Shown piece after piece: positions 27,157-35,281 of a stretch of 64,000 nt of DNA; positions within the stretch are counted from its first letter, which is position 1, and each line of letters begins with the position of its first letter. This stretch comes from Adhaeribacter pallidiroseus (GTDB taxonomy: Bacteria; Bacteroidota; Bacteroidia; Cytophagales; Hymenobacteraceae), in the NCBI RefSeq assembly GCF_003340495.1, contig NZ_QASA01000001.1, positions 2,418,001-2,482,000 on the forward strand, read 5' to 3'. The notes beneath the pieces are model-generated. The model was not told where the DNA came from, searched no databases, and saw nothing but the letters and a program-made list of their open reading frames with translations. The translations under genes were made by a program, and so were the position numbers.

Positions 27157-28860
27157 TTATTTGGGCCATTGGGTAGCAATGCCTTGGGCGCGAACCGTTT
27201 TCTGAAATTCCTGCAATAGATCTGGTTTTTCGCGCACGGCGCGGGGTATAACTTTTTTCTGTAACGCAAAAGCAGTTAATAATCCAACGGCTTCACCAAT
27301 GCTCCATTCTACCGGGTGCAGCCGGTAACAGCCGTTCGTGATATGGGTGGTGCCGATGTTTTTGTTAGCCGGTAATAAATTTTCCATACGTTGGGGCAAC
27401 AAGGCACCTAGCGGTATTTGAAACGGCAAAGAGGCAAAATCAATGTAATTATGGCCGCGGCTGCTGGGATGCAAATCAATGTGGTAATAACCAATACCTA
27501 CACTGTCTTTAAAATCAGCGGCAAGGTTGTTTTCTTTTTGGCCGGTAATTAAGGCCCGGTTTTCAGCCCCCACGTGTTCTTCCAATACGGTAAAAACAGC
27601 TTTGATGCGCCGCGATTCCCGAATGTAGGGGTATTTGGCTAAACCATCCGGGGTGCTCAGCAAATCGCCGCGCAAGCGTAAACCGGGCCAGCCCTGCCCT
27701 CCATCGGGGCGCGGTGCCTCGGTTTGCAGCCAGTAAAAAAGGGATAAACTGAGTTGCTTGGCCCGTTGCACGTTTTTTTTTAATTCCGCCTCTCCAACTC
27801 CCACCAGGTTGCCCAAAAAATAATCGTTTTGCGGCCAGTTTAAGATGCTGCTGTCGCCGGCGTACGTGCCTGGTACAAAGTTATTTTTAAAAATTATGCG
27901 CCGGTAATTCCACAAGTTTAGCATTTGGCCGGTAGGTACTCCTTCCGGGTGAAAACCCAATGCTTTTGGTTTTAAAGTTTTCGGATCAGAATAATTTAAA
28001 TCGAGTAAGCGACCACTCCAGGGTGGATTCATCGCGGGTTTAAAGTTGCGCCAGAATTCGTACTCGGCTGGCTTCTCAATCAGGTGGTTGCCATTGGGTA
28101 CGTAGTCCATAGCCAGGCACATGGTAAATGCTTGCTGGTTCTCCGGGTCGGCTTTTTCCGGGGCGTGCAGTTCCCGGGTAACCCGGCGCGATTCGGTACC
28201 CGTCACAAATTCTGTTTTGGTTAAGGGCAGCAAATCGCCCAGTTCCGTAGCATCTACAAAATAAGGCGCCACTAGGGTGATATTTTTGCCTTGGCGAAGA
28301 TCCTGCGCCTGCAAGGCTGTTACTTTATCTTGTGTTACCTCGGCCCCGCTGATTTTATGTTCTAACAATAGCGTTAATTTTTTGGAACTCAGGTAAGGCG
28401 CCAACAACTGGTGCAATACGGCCAAAGCTACCCGTGGTTCATGCGCCAGGCGCGAAACAGCTCCTTCGCCCGGATTTAAAAAAGGCTCGGCTTTCGCTTC
28501 GTGGGTTAAAGGGTAATGTTGTTTATAAAAATTACGGATAGCGGTTCTAAAATCGCGGTAAAGCTGGGTAGCGCCGTGCGTTTCAATCCAGGCGTGCTCG
28601 TCCGGCGGAACGCCCTGCTGGGTTAGCTGCCCACCCAGCCAATCGGTTTCTTCGGTCAGTATAACCGTTAAATGATTACGTAAAGCCGCCAAGGCCGCCG
28701 CACAACCACCTAAACCGCCACCCGCAATTACCACGTCCGCCCGTAGCTCCTGACCGTATACAGGATTTCCTTGGGCCGAAGTTGACAGCACTAATCCGTT
28801 GCTGGTTAAAATAGCCCCACTACCTAAGCTTAAAAACTCTAGAAAATCGCGCCGGTTCAT
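27157..28860 (-). CDS. FAD-dependent oxidoreductase with Tat-type signal
   Basis: 567 residues of the FAD-dependent oxidoreductase family (PF12831-like). Residues 1-30 carry NRRDFLEFLSLGSGAIL, a twin-arginine signal, so the folded flavoprotein is probably exported. The FAD Rossmann motif follows at about 42-60 (DVVIAGGGLGGCAAA), then DWLGGQLTQQGVP and the second FAD contact VDATELGDLLPL (about 210). A late region reads NIGTTHITNGCYRLHPVEWSIGEAVG, typical of the family's C-terminal FAD closure. Substrate unknown. It lies in a cluster of oxidative sugar genes on the same strand; a terminator separates it from the GMC pair upstream. Confidence 0.85.
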   Translation of the reverse strand: MNRRDFLEFLSLGSGAILTSNGLVLSTSAQGNPVYGQELRADVVIAGGGLGGCAAALAALRNHLTVILTEETDWLGGQLTQQGVPPDEHAWIETHGATQLYRDFRTAIRNFYKQHYPLTHEAKAEPFLNPGEGAVSRLAHEPRVALAVLHQLLAPYLSSKKLTLLLEHKISGAEVTQDKVTALQAQDLRQGKNITLVAPYFVDATELGDLLPLTKTEFVTGTESRRVTRELHAPEKADPENQQAFTMCLAMDYVPNGNHLIEKPAEYEFWRNFKPAMNPPWSGRLLDLNYSDPKTLKPKALGFHPEGVPTGQMLNLWNYRRIIFKNNFVPGTYAGDSSILNWPQNDYFLGNLVGVGEAELKKNVQRAKQLSLSLFYWLQTEAPRPDGGQGWPGLRLRGDLLSTPDGLAKYPYIRESRRIKAVFTVLEEHVGAENRALITGQKENNLAADFKDSVGIGYYHIDLHPSSRGHNYIDFASLPFQIPLGALLPQRMENLLPANKNIGTTHITNGCYRLHPVEWSIGEAVGLLTAFALQKKVIPRAVREKPDLLQEFQKTVRAQGIATQWPK

Positions 28861-29009
28861 GCTGGTTTATATTTGTTTTGAAGTCATAAAATAGTTTGTT
28901 TATGAAGGCACCTTCACCGGCATAAGCAGAATAGCGCGATTGGTAAGCAGTAATTTAATGTATTGTTCCTAGATCTGTTATCTAGTTTGCATTAACATTT
29001 TTAAAAACA

Positions 29010-29042
29010 AAATGCCTCCCGTTGAAGGTGGAGGCATTTTGT
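29010..29042 (-). terminator. Rho-independent terminator after the subunit 3 gene
   Basis: AAAATGCCTCC pairs with GGAGGCATTTT around a 10-base loop; A-rich on the left, so it ends minus-strand transcription from the gluconate-dehydrogenase-like pair at 29133-31614. Confidence 0.85.
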
Positions 29043-29132
29043 TTTACCGGTAATTAATGATTAATGAATTATACGGCTAGGTCTTGCATTTGCCAACTGG
29101 TTAGGCTTGCGAGGGTCCAAGAAATTTAAAAA

Positions 29133-29840
29133 TTAAGCATCCCAGGTCATCATCTTTCCGCGATCTTCGTTTTTCAGACATTCGGCCAAGGTTTTTTTAT
29201 CGTATTCTAATCCGTATTGTTTTAATACGTCGGCGGGTACGCCATCCCAGGCATTGGGCGTATTACCTTTGTACTCCATATCTTCGATGCCAATTTTGCT
29301 GGAGAAAAATCCGGTGGCGGTGAGATTACGCATTTGGTTAAAGAACGCAACCCCTTGGGCATTTTCTTTGGCTGCTTTTTCGGGGTAGGCAATTAAATCT
29401 ACCAGTTGAATTTGTTGTTCTTTACTGACATCCCGAAAAGGCTTTTCAAACATTTTGGTAGATTTAATGTTCAGCCAGCGTAAACCGCCGCGTAGCGGGG
29501 TTTGGTAACTCGGCTGATCTTTAGCCATAAACTCGATAAATTCGGGCACTTTAGCATCGGTGGCACTCCCGGAACGGTCGTCGGCCGGAATAATGATATC
29601 GGCTAAAATTGCGATGGTCGCCATTTCTTCTTTTGTGAAAAATTGCTCTTTCATGAGTTTGGCGTCGCGCTCTTTTTCTTCGGGAGTACGGCCATAGCCT
29701 TCTTCTTTGGCGTCTTCTTTTACCTCGCTGGTACTTTTCTCGTCGCCTTTTTCACCGTAATTTTTATCGCAACCTACTAGCAGGGCGCTGGCACCTAACG
29801 ACCCAATAGCCAGAACTTTCAGGGATTCTCTTCTGTCCAT
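29133..29840 (-). CDS. Gluconate 2-dehydrogenase subunit 3 family protein
   Basis: 235 residues. The N-terminus MDRRESLKVLAIGSLGASALLVGC combines a twin-arginine signal with a lipobox (Cys24), followed by a charged KSTSEVKEDAKEEGYG linker and the helical subunit-3 domain (about 68-230: FFTKEEMATIAILADIIIPADD, VPEFIEFMAKD, FFNQMRNLTATGFFSS, WDGVPADVLKQYGL). This small subunit escorts its GMC-type FAD partner through the Tat pathway and supports membrane-bound sugar or gluconate dehydrogenases. The GMC gene lies 31 bases upstream in the same operon, as is standard. The lipobox implies membrane anchoring of the complex. Confidence 0.92.
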   Translation of the reverse strand: MDRRESLKVLAIGSLGASALLVGCDKNYGEKGDEKSTSEVKEDAKEEGYGRTPEEKERDAKLMKEQFFTKEEMATIAILADIIIPADDRSGSATDAKVPEFIEFMAKDQPSYQTPLRGGLRWLNIKSTKMFEKPFRDVSKEQQIQLVDLIAYPEKAAKENAQGVAFFNQMRNLTATGFFSSKIGIEDMEYKGNTPNAWDGVPADVLKQYGLEYDKKTLAECLKNEDRGKMMTWDA

Positions 29841-29871
29841 AATATTTTACTTTTTAAGCTATTACTAGCGA

Positions 29872-31614
29872 TTAGATATTTTGCTTTTTGAGTTGGTCGA
29901 TCATGAATTCGGAAGCCCGCATCGAGAGGGCCATAATCGTCCAGGTAGGGTTTTTATCGGCCTGCGATACAAATGGACCACCGTCTACCACAAATAAATT
30001 TTTCACTTCGTGGGCCTGGCAGTTTTTGTTCAGCGCCGATTTGCTCGGGTTGCTGCCCATGCGGGTAGTGCCTACTTCGTGAATAATCCGGCCGGGAGCG
30101 GCTAAGCCGTATTGCTCATCGGCGCCCGGTTTTTTACCGTTGGCAATCCCACCCATGGCGTGTATAATTTCCTCGAAAGTATCCTGCATGTGTTTGGCCT
30201 GGTTAATTTCCTGGTCGGTCCATTTATAAGTAAAGCGCAACACCGGAATACCGTATTTATCAACTACGTTCGGATCTATTTCGCATTTGTTATACTCGCG
30301 CGGTACGCTTTCGCCCCGACCGGAAAAACCCACGTTAGATCCGTAAAAGCGGCGGTAATCATCTTTCAGAGAAGCACCGTAACCTCCGGCGGCTTTGGTT
30401 TTGCCATCTTTGGTGGGATATTTACCGTTCATGTTTTCCATGCCAAAGCCAAAACCATAAGAAGGCATGCCCATACCGCCCCCTAGTTCAATGTGGTAAC
30501 CTCTTGAAAAGTTAATTTTTTTATTGCCTTCGAGCCACCACGGAATATACAAGTGAGCGCCGCCTACGCCATCTTCGTTATAGCGCTTGCGGTCCATGAG
30601 CTTTGGAATAAACGCGCTGCGCGAGGCACCGGTAGAATCGTGCAGGTATTTACCAACCACGCCGCTGGAATTGGCTAAACCGTTGGGGTGCTGCGCGGAT
30701 TTAGAGTTGAGTAAAAGCCGCGCGGATTCGCAGGCGCTGGCCGCCAACACTACAATTTTACCATTTACCTGGTATTCTTGCAGATCGGCTTTATCCGTGT
30801 ACAAAACTCCGGTAGCCTGGCCGTTTTTATCCGTAAGTACTTCGCGGGCCATGGCACCCACGTATAAATCAACGTTACCGGTTTTGCGGGCGGGCTTCAC
30901 CAACACGGTGGAGGCGGCAAAGTCGGCGTGCACCGAGCAACCCCGGCCGCACTGCGAACAAAAGAAACAAGCGCCGCGGTCTTTATTTACCGGCCGGGTT
31001 AACATCGATAAACGCGATGGAATAACCGGAATACCCACGCTATTGGCTGCTTTTTTAATCATTAACTCGTGCAAGCGGGGTTTAGGAGGCGGTAAGAAAT
31101 AGCCATCCGGATCGTTCGGCAAGTTTTCGTTGGTACCAAACACCCCTACCATTTTATCTACCCGGTCGTAGTACGGTTTTAAATCTTCGTAACTAATCGG
31201 CCAGTCGTCGCTTAAGCCATCAATACTGCCCCGTTTAAAATCATGCGGCCCGAAACGTAAAGAAATCCGGCCCCAGTGGTTGGTGCGGCCCCCAATCATC
31301 CGCGACCGGAACCAGTCAAACTCGGTGTCGCCGTCGCGGGTATACGGTTCGCCGTCAATTTCCCAACCGCCGTACGCCCCATCAAAATCGCCGAAAGCCC
31401 GGGTGGTACCGGCGCCCCGCCGCGGCGACTGGTAAGGCCATTTTAATTGGGTTTGTTGCTCCGGGTTAGCCGGGTCGTAATCCGGGCCAGCCTCCAGCAA
31501 AGCTACTTTAAGACCTGCTTCGGTGAGGGTTTTAGCGGCCATACCGCCCCCCGCGCCCGAACCTACAATAACGACATCGTATAATTCGCCTTTCTTTTTA
31601 ATCTGAAATGCCAT
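29872..31614 (-). CDS. GMC family FAD oxidoreductase (gluconate/glucoside dehydrogenase-like large subunit)
   Basis: 580 residues from the ATG at 31614 (MAFQIKKKGELYDVV); an ATG at 31671 would add 19 residues and is less likely because the FAD motif DVVIVGSGAGGGMAA normally begins near residue 15. It has the GMC features GGRTNHWG (about 110-117), CFFCSQCGRGC, ASACESARLLL, and the C-terminal EVGTTRMGSNP and VVDGGPF with the conserved NPTWTIMALS end. It lacks its own signal peptide and presumably rides out with the Tat-signalled subunit 3 encoded immediately downstream. Homologous pairs oxidise gluconate or the C3 hydroxyl of glycosides and give electrons to cytochromes. The Cys-rich FCSQCGRGC segment could bind a metal. 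The exact substrate is not visible. Confidence 0.92.
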   Translation of the reverse strand: MAFQIKKKGELYDVVIVGSGAGGGMAAKTLTEAGLKVALLEAGPDYDPANPEQQTQLKWPYQSPRRGAGTTRAFGDFDGAYGGWEIDGEPYTRDGDTEFDWFRSRMIGGRTNHWGRISLRFGPHDFKRGSIDGLSDDWPISYEDLKPYYDRVDKMVGVFGTNENLPNDPDGYFLPPPKPRLHELMIKKAANSVGIPVIPSRLSMLTRPVNKDRGACFFCSQCGRGCSVHADFAASTVLVKPARKTGNVDLYVGAMAREVLTDKNGQATGVLYTDKADLQEYQVNGKIVVLAASACESARLLLNSKSAQHPNGLANSSGVVGKYLHDSTGASRSAFIPKLMDRKRYNEDGVGGAHLYIPWWLEGNKKINFSRGYHIELGGGMGMPSYGFGFGMENMNGKYPTKDGKTKAAGGYGASLKDDYRRFYGSNVGFSGRGESVPREYNKCEIDPNVVDKYGIPVLRFTYKWTDQEINQAKHMQDTFEEIIHAMGGIANGKKPGADEQYGLAAPGRIIHEVGTTRMGSNPSKSALNKNCQAHEVKNLFVVDGGPFVSQADKNPTWTIMALSMRASEFMIDQLKKQNI

Positions 31615-32050
31615 AAGGTGGGTTAATATTAGTGGAACAAAATATCTGGTTTTAATTTTTAATAGCAGCAAAAACGATCTGCGTTTATATTTTATCGGGT
31701 ATGCCGCAACTAAAACAGGTTCTTATTTTCGGAGTATAATGTAAATATATTCTCTGGATTTTCAACTTGCCGGCACCCGATTCTCTGGATTATTTTCGTA
31801 AAAGATTATTTCAAACAATTTCTCTCTTGTTTTGTAGTACACGAATTGTTGCCGGTAACATCCAGAATAAAACCTCTAACTTAGCAGTTTTATTTTGTTT
31901 ACCAATCGCGGACGCATTAAAATAAAAGGCTCTCTTCATAAAAATTTAAAAAAGTGTTTCATTCATTATTAAAAGAAGAGCTATAAAAAGCGTAGTAGTT
32001 TAAAGCGGTAAAAGTGTAATTTGGGGCAATTAATAACAGCAATAAGTAAT
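31615..32050. other. Divergent intergenic region, 436 bases
   Basis: Between the GMC gene (minus) and the Anbu gene (plus). AT-rich. It should hold both promoters; no convincing box was identified. Confidence 0.4.
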
Positions 32051-32785
32051 ATGACATACTGTTTAGGCATAAAAGTTAAAGAGGGCTTAGTGGCGTTGGC
32101 CGATACCCGTATTACCGCCGGAACAAATACCACCGTTAAGAAAAAATTTTTTACCTACCAGAAAGACAATAGTTCCTTATTTATTATGACCAGCGGCCTG
32201 CGGTCGGTGCGCGACAAAGCGGTTCATTATTTTCAGGAACTGCTCGAAGAAGGCGCTACTTACAATAAACTGTTTAAGGCGGTAAATGCGTTTGGCGAGC
32301 AAATTAAAAGAGTAGCCGAGGAAGACCGCGCAGCATTAGAAAGCGCCGGTTTTAAGTTTAACTTAAACACCATTGTGGGCGGTCAGCTAGCCGACGATAC
32401 CGAGCATAAATTATTTTTATTATACGCCGAAGGCAACTGGGTGGAACTAGATGAAGGCGCACCGTACGTAATTATTGGGAACTCGGGGCAGGGAAAAGCA
32501 ATTCTGAACCGGGTCCTGAACTCGGATTGCACCATGAAGCAATCTTTAAAGGCGGGTTTTCTTTCGTTTGATTCTACGCGGGTAAGCAACAACGACGTCG
32601 ATTTCCCGATAGATGTAATTTTATACAAAAAGGACAGCTTTCAGCTAGGCCAGTACCGGTACGAGCAAAAAGAGCTGAGTGCTATTTCGGAGCTTTGGGC
32701 CGAGAAATTAAAAACCGCGTTGGATAACATTCCGGAAGAATGGATGGATTCGGCATTTGACCAGCTTCCGGCTACTACCAAATAA
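32051..32785 (+). CDS. Anbu-type proteasome-like peptidase
   Basis: 244 residues from the ATG at 32051; the in-frame ATG at 32021 adds ten residues and would hide the N-terminal nucleophile. With the chosen start the protein begins MTYCLGIKVKEGLVALADTRITAG, the signature start of Anbu (ancestral beta-subunit), where Thr2 becomes the N-terminal nucleophile after Met removal. The Ntn-hydrolase core continues with FIMTSGLRSVRDKA, NTIVGGQLAD, ELDEGAPYVIIGNSGQGKAIL and SFDSTRVSNNDVDFPIDV. It is cytosolic and is expected to form large rings. The 36-base spacing to a transglutaminase gene on the same strand matches the conserved Anbu neighbourhood, though the ATP-grasp and alpha-E genes usually found there are absent. 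Confidence 0.9.
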   Translation: MTYCLGIKVKEGLVALADTRITAGTNTTVKKKFFTYQKDNSSLFIMTSGLRSVRDKAVHYFQELLEEGATYNKLFKAVNAFGEQIKRVAEEDRAALESAGFKFNLNTIVGGQLADDTEHKLFLLYAEGNWVELDEGAPYVIIGNSGQGKAILNRVLNSDCTMKQSLKAGFLSFDSTRVSNNDVDFPIDVILYKKDSFQLGQYRYEQKELSAISELWAEKLKTALDNIPEEWMDSAFDQLPATTK

Positions 32786-32821
32786 AAATTTTAAAAATCA
32801 GTTCTACCTCCATTCTCCAGA

Positions 32822-33667
32822 ATGAAATTTAAAGTACATAGCACCTTAGAATACCAGGTGCTGCAACCCAGCACTTTTATTTTAAATATCCATGCTTTGC
32901 GCACGCCCACGCAAACCGTATTGGAAGAATCTTTGGTAGTAGATCCGGAGATTCGGGTGGAAGAATTTAGTTCCGGGCCAGGCGCTAACCGGTTTGTGCG
33001 TTTAGAAATAACGGAGCCGGTAACTTTTAAGATAGCCTACCAAGCTACGGTAGAACCTGTAACCCAAGTTATTGATTTAACGCCGGGAATGGAACCTACC
33101 CCTATTATGCAGCTGGATGCCAGCGTTCTTTCGTATTTAAACCCTAGCCGGTATGCCCAATCCGATAAATTGCAGCGTTTAGCTTCTAGTAAATTTGATA
33201 AATACCCCGGTGCTTTTGAAAAAGTGCTAGCCATCACCGACTGGATTTACGAAAATGTAGAATATCTGAGTGGCAGCACCAATTCACAAACTTCGGCGTA
33301 CGATACCGTGAGCGAACGGGCCGGCGTTTGCCGCGATTTTGCGCATTTGGGTATTGCATTATGCCGGGCGCTCTCTATACCGACCCGGTACTTTACCGCT
33401 TACGCGTTTAAGTTAAATCCACCCGATTTTCACGCGTGCTTTGAGGCTTACATTGGCGGTAACTGGCTTATTTTTGATGCTACTAAATTGGCCCCGCTCA
33501 ACGGTTTGGTAAAAATTGCCAACGGTCGCGATGCCGCGGATGTAGCCGTAGCCAGTATTTTCGGCAATGTGAACTGCCAGAACATGCGAGTAGGATGCGA
33601 AACCCTGGAAGAAAATTTTGAGCCATTTTACTACAATCCAAACACCTTAAAAGCTCTAGCATACTAA
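32822..33667 (+). CDS. Transglutaminase-like cysteine protein (Anbu partner)
   Basis: 281 residues. A beta-rich N-terminal domain (about 1-110, Bact_transglu_N type: YQVLQPSTFILNIHA) precedes a transglutaminase core with a complete triad: Cys170 in ERAGVCRDFAHL, His204 in PPDFHACFEAY and Asp219 in WLIFDATKLAP. Catalytic residues are intact, so it may act as a peptidase or acyl-transferase. Family members are regular genomic companions of Anbu, perhaps acting on the same peptide or amide substrate; this link is known from gene neighbourhood. Probably the second gene of a two-gene operon ending at the terminator at 33703. Confidence 0.9.
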   Translation: MKFKVHSTLEYQVLQPSTFILNIHALRTPTQTVLEESLVVDPEIRVEEFSSGPGANRFVRLEITEPVTFKIAYQATVEPVTQVIDLTPGMEPTPIMQLDASVLSYLNPSRYAQSDKLQRLASSKFDKYPGAFEKVLAITDWIYENVEYLSGSTNSQTSAYDTVSERAGVCRDFAHLGIALCRALSIPTRYFTAYAFKLNPPDFHACFEAYIGGNWLIFDATKLAPLNGLVKIANGRDAADVAVASIFGNVNCQNMRVGCETLEENFEPFYYNPNTLKALAY

Positions 33668-33702
33668 TACTTAGTTCTTTAAATAAATTTAAAGCAAACG
33701 AA

Positions 33703-33747
33703 AGAACCTGCTTCCCTTAAACACTAAAGCAAGCAGGTTCTTTTTTT
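33703..33747 (+). terminator. Rho-independent terminator after the transglutaminase gene
   Basis: AGAACCTGCTT pairs with AAGCAGGTTCT around a 17-base loop and is followed by a T-run; 36 bases past the stop at 33667. Confidence 0.9.
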
Positions 33748-33807
33748 AATTTTTAGTGTGGCTATGCGTTGCCCAGAAAAGTATTAATAAAGCTTTAGAA
33801 GAAAAAT

Positions 33808-34808
33808 TTAAATTTTTTCAAAAACCAGGCGGGCGTGGCCCATGATTTCCCGTTCAAAACACACCCGGTTGGGTCTTACCCGCAGTACCGCTAATTGGTG
33901 CCGGAATTCTTTATCAGTAAACAGTTTGGGTACTAAAGAGGCAAACCACAGGTATTTTTTTAAGCTAAATTTATAAAAACGCTTCGTCCACTCGCGGTTA
34001 GTTTTAACGTAATCCAAGCGGCCGTCGCTGTAAAAAACATTTTTAAAATAAGGAGCTGCCACCCGGATTACATGTTCGTGCCCATACGGTATCCAGGAGT
34101 CCGGATTATGTTTTAGCAACAAGGCAAATACATAAGCATCTGATCCCTTGGGGCATTGATATCAATCTGGTCAAAGGGAATCATGTTTTTACCAAAAACC
34201 ATGGTTTGCATGTAAAACCGGCCGCCAGGAGGTAGCAAATCGTACACATGTTTAAAATAATCGGCGTACACCTCGTCTTGTTTACCCGCCAAATAATCGT
34301 TTACGGAGGCTACGTGCTCAAAACTGCCGAAGGCAGTAACCCCATCAAAAGTGCCAAAATCTTCTGGTTTAATGTAACGAGCATCTTTCAAATAAACCTC
34401 TAAGCCATTTTTTTTGCAGGCAGCCACCTGGCCTTCTGACAAGTTTACCCCAATGCCGTGAGCTTTAACGGTATCTTTTAAATATTTCAGCCAACCGCCC
34501 CAGCCGCAGCCTAAATCCAAAATTTTAGAGCCTTGTTTAATGCCTAGTTGCTCCACTACAAATTCGTGCTTCCGGATTTGCGCCTGGTCTAAGGTAAGGG
34601 AATAATCGCCGTCGTACTTGGCATTACTAAAAATCGGGTTTTCGCCTAAACTCCACCGAATGAATTTATCGATGTTGGTATAGGTAAAGTCCATTTCTTT
34701 TTTCTTATCCCAGCCTTGTCCTTCGCGGGCGCTCACGCTGCTTCCCTGCCATTTGGTGGTTTTGTTTTTAATTTCTGATTCTGTTTCTGGTTGCAAAGCT
34801 TCTTTCAT
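33808..34808 (-). pseudogene. CMAS-like class I SAM methyltransferase, frameshifted
   Basis: With one base added the gene reads 333 residues from the ATG at 34808 (MKEALQPETE). An ATG 12 codons upstream is in frame. The SAM-binding motif ILDLGCGWGGWLKYL (about 98-112) and the QAQIRKHEFVVEQLG and FGSFEHV segments match cyclopropane-fatty-acid-synthase/mycolic-acid methyltransferases (PF02353 type). The reading breaks near 34145-34153: frame 1 ends DINAPRDQMLMYLPCC, while the next frame continues SDAYVFALLLKHNPDSW to a natural end at 33808. The span (1001 bases) is one short of a codon multiple, and the joint lies in CCCTTGGGG. The rest of the sequence is not decayed, so sequencing undercalling in the G run is at least as likely as a real lesion. 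Substrate unknown. Confidence 0.85.
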
Positions 34809-35281
34809 AATAAAAGGTTTTAGAGAGTGGGAAATGGCAACCAACGATTGTAACGCCGCTGGATTATTTATTTTTTCAAGGTAGTATTTATCTACTAACT
34901 TTTACAAAATCAGGCTTTTTTTAATTTCCGATATAGAAGCACGTACCTACTCTAAAAAATTTAGCAAGTGTTTAATCCGTTATGGGTAACCATGCCAAGA
35001 GCTTTCTACTACCGGCACGTGCTGTCCTTTATACTTGTGCGTATTTTGTACAACCTTAAAAAAACCAACCCGCTGCTGGGTTGGCCCAGCAGTTACTGTA
35101 AAGTACCGGAGAGATACTTTTTTAAAATACACGAGAAATACGGCTGATAAATTTTAAAAATCAGGCAGTTACAAGAAAACCAGGCAGTGTATGGTAATCC
35201 ATACTTCCTTTTCCGGTATTCTATTTATTAGTCTTTTTTACCAACTATTTACAAGCATCCAGTCCTGTGTCTGGTGTTGGT
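34809..35281. other. Intergenic stretch, 473 bases
   Basis: Contains the terminator at 35058-35084 for the HA-repeat gene above. Nothing else was recognised. Confidence 0.45.
35058..35084 (-). terminator. Rho-independent terminator after the HA-repeat gene
   Basis: CCAACCC pairs with GGGTTGG around a 6-base loop, with an A-run on the left that becomes a T-run on the minus strand. It lies about 200 bases past the stop at 35282. Confidence 0.8.
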
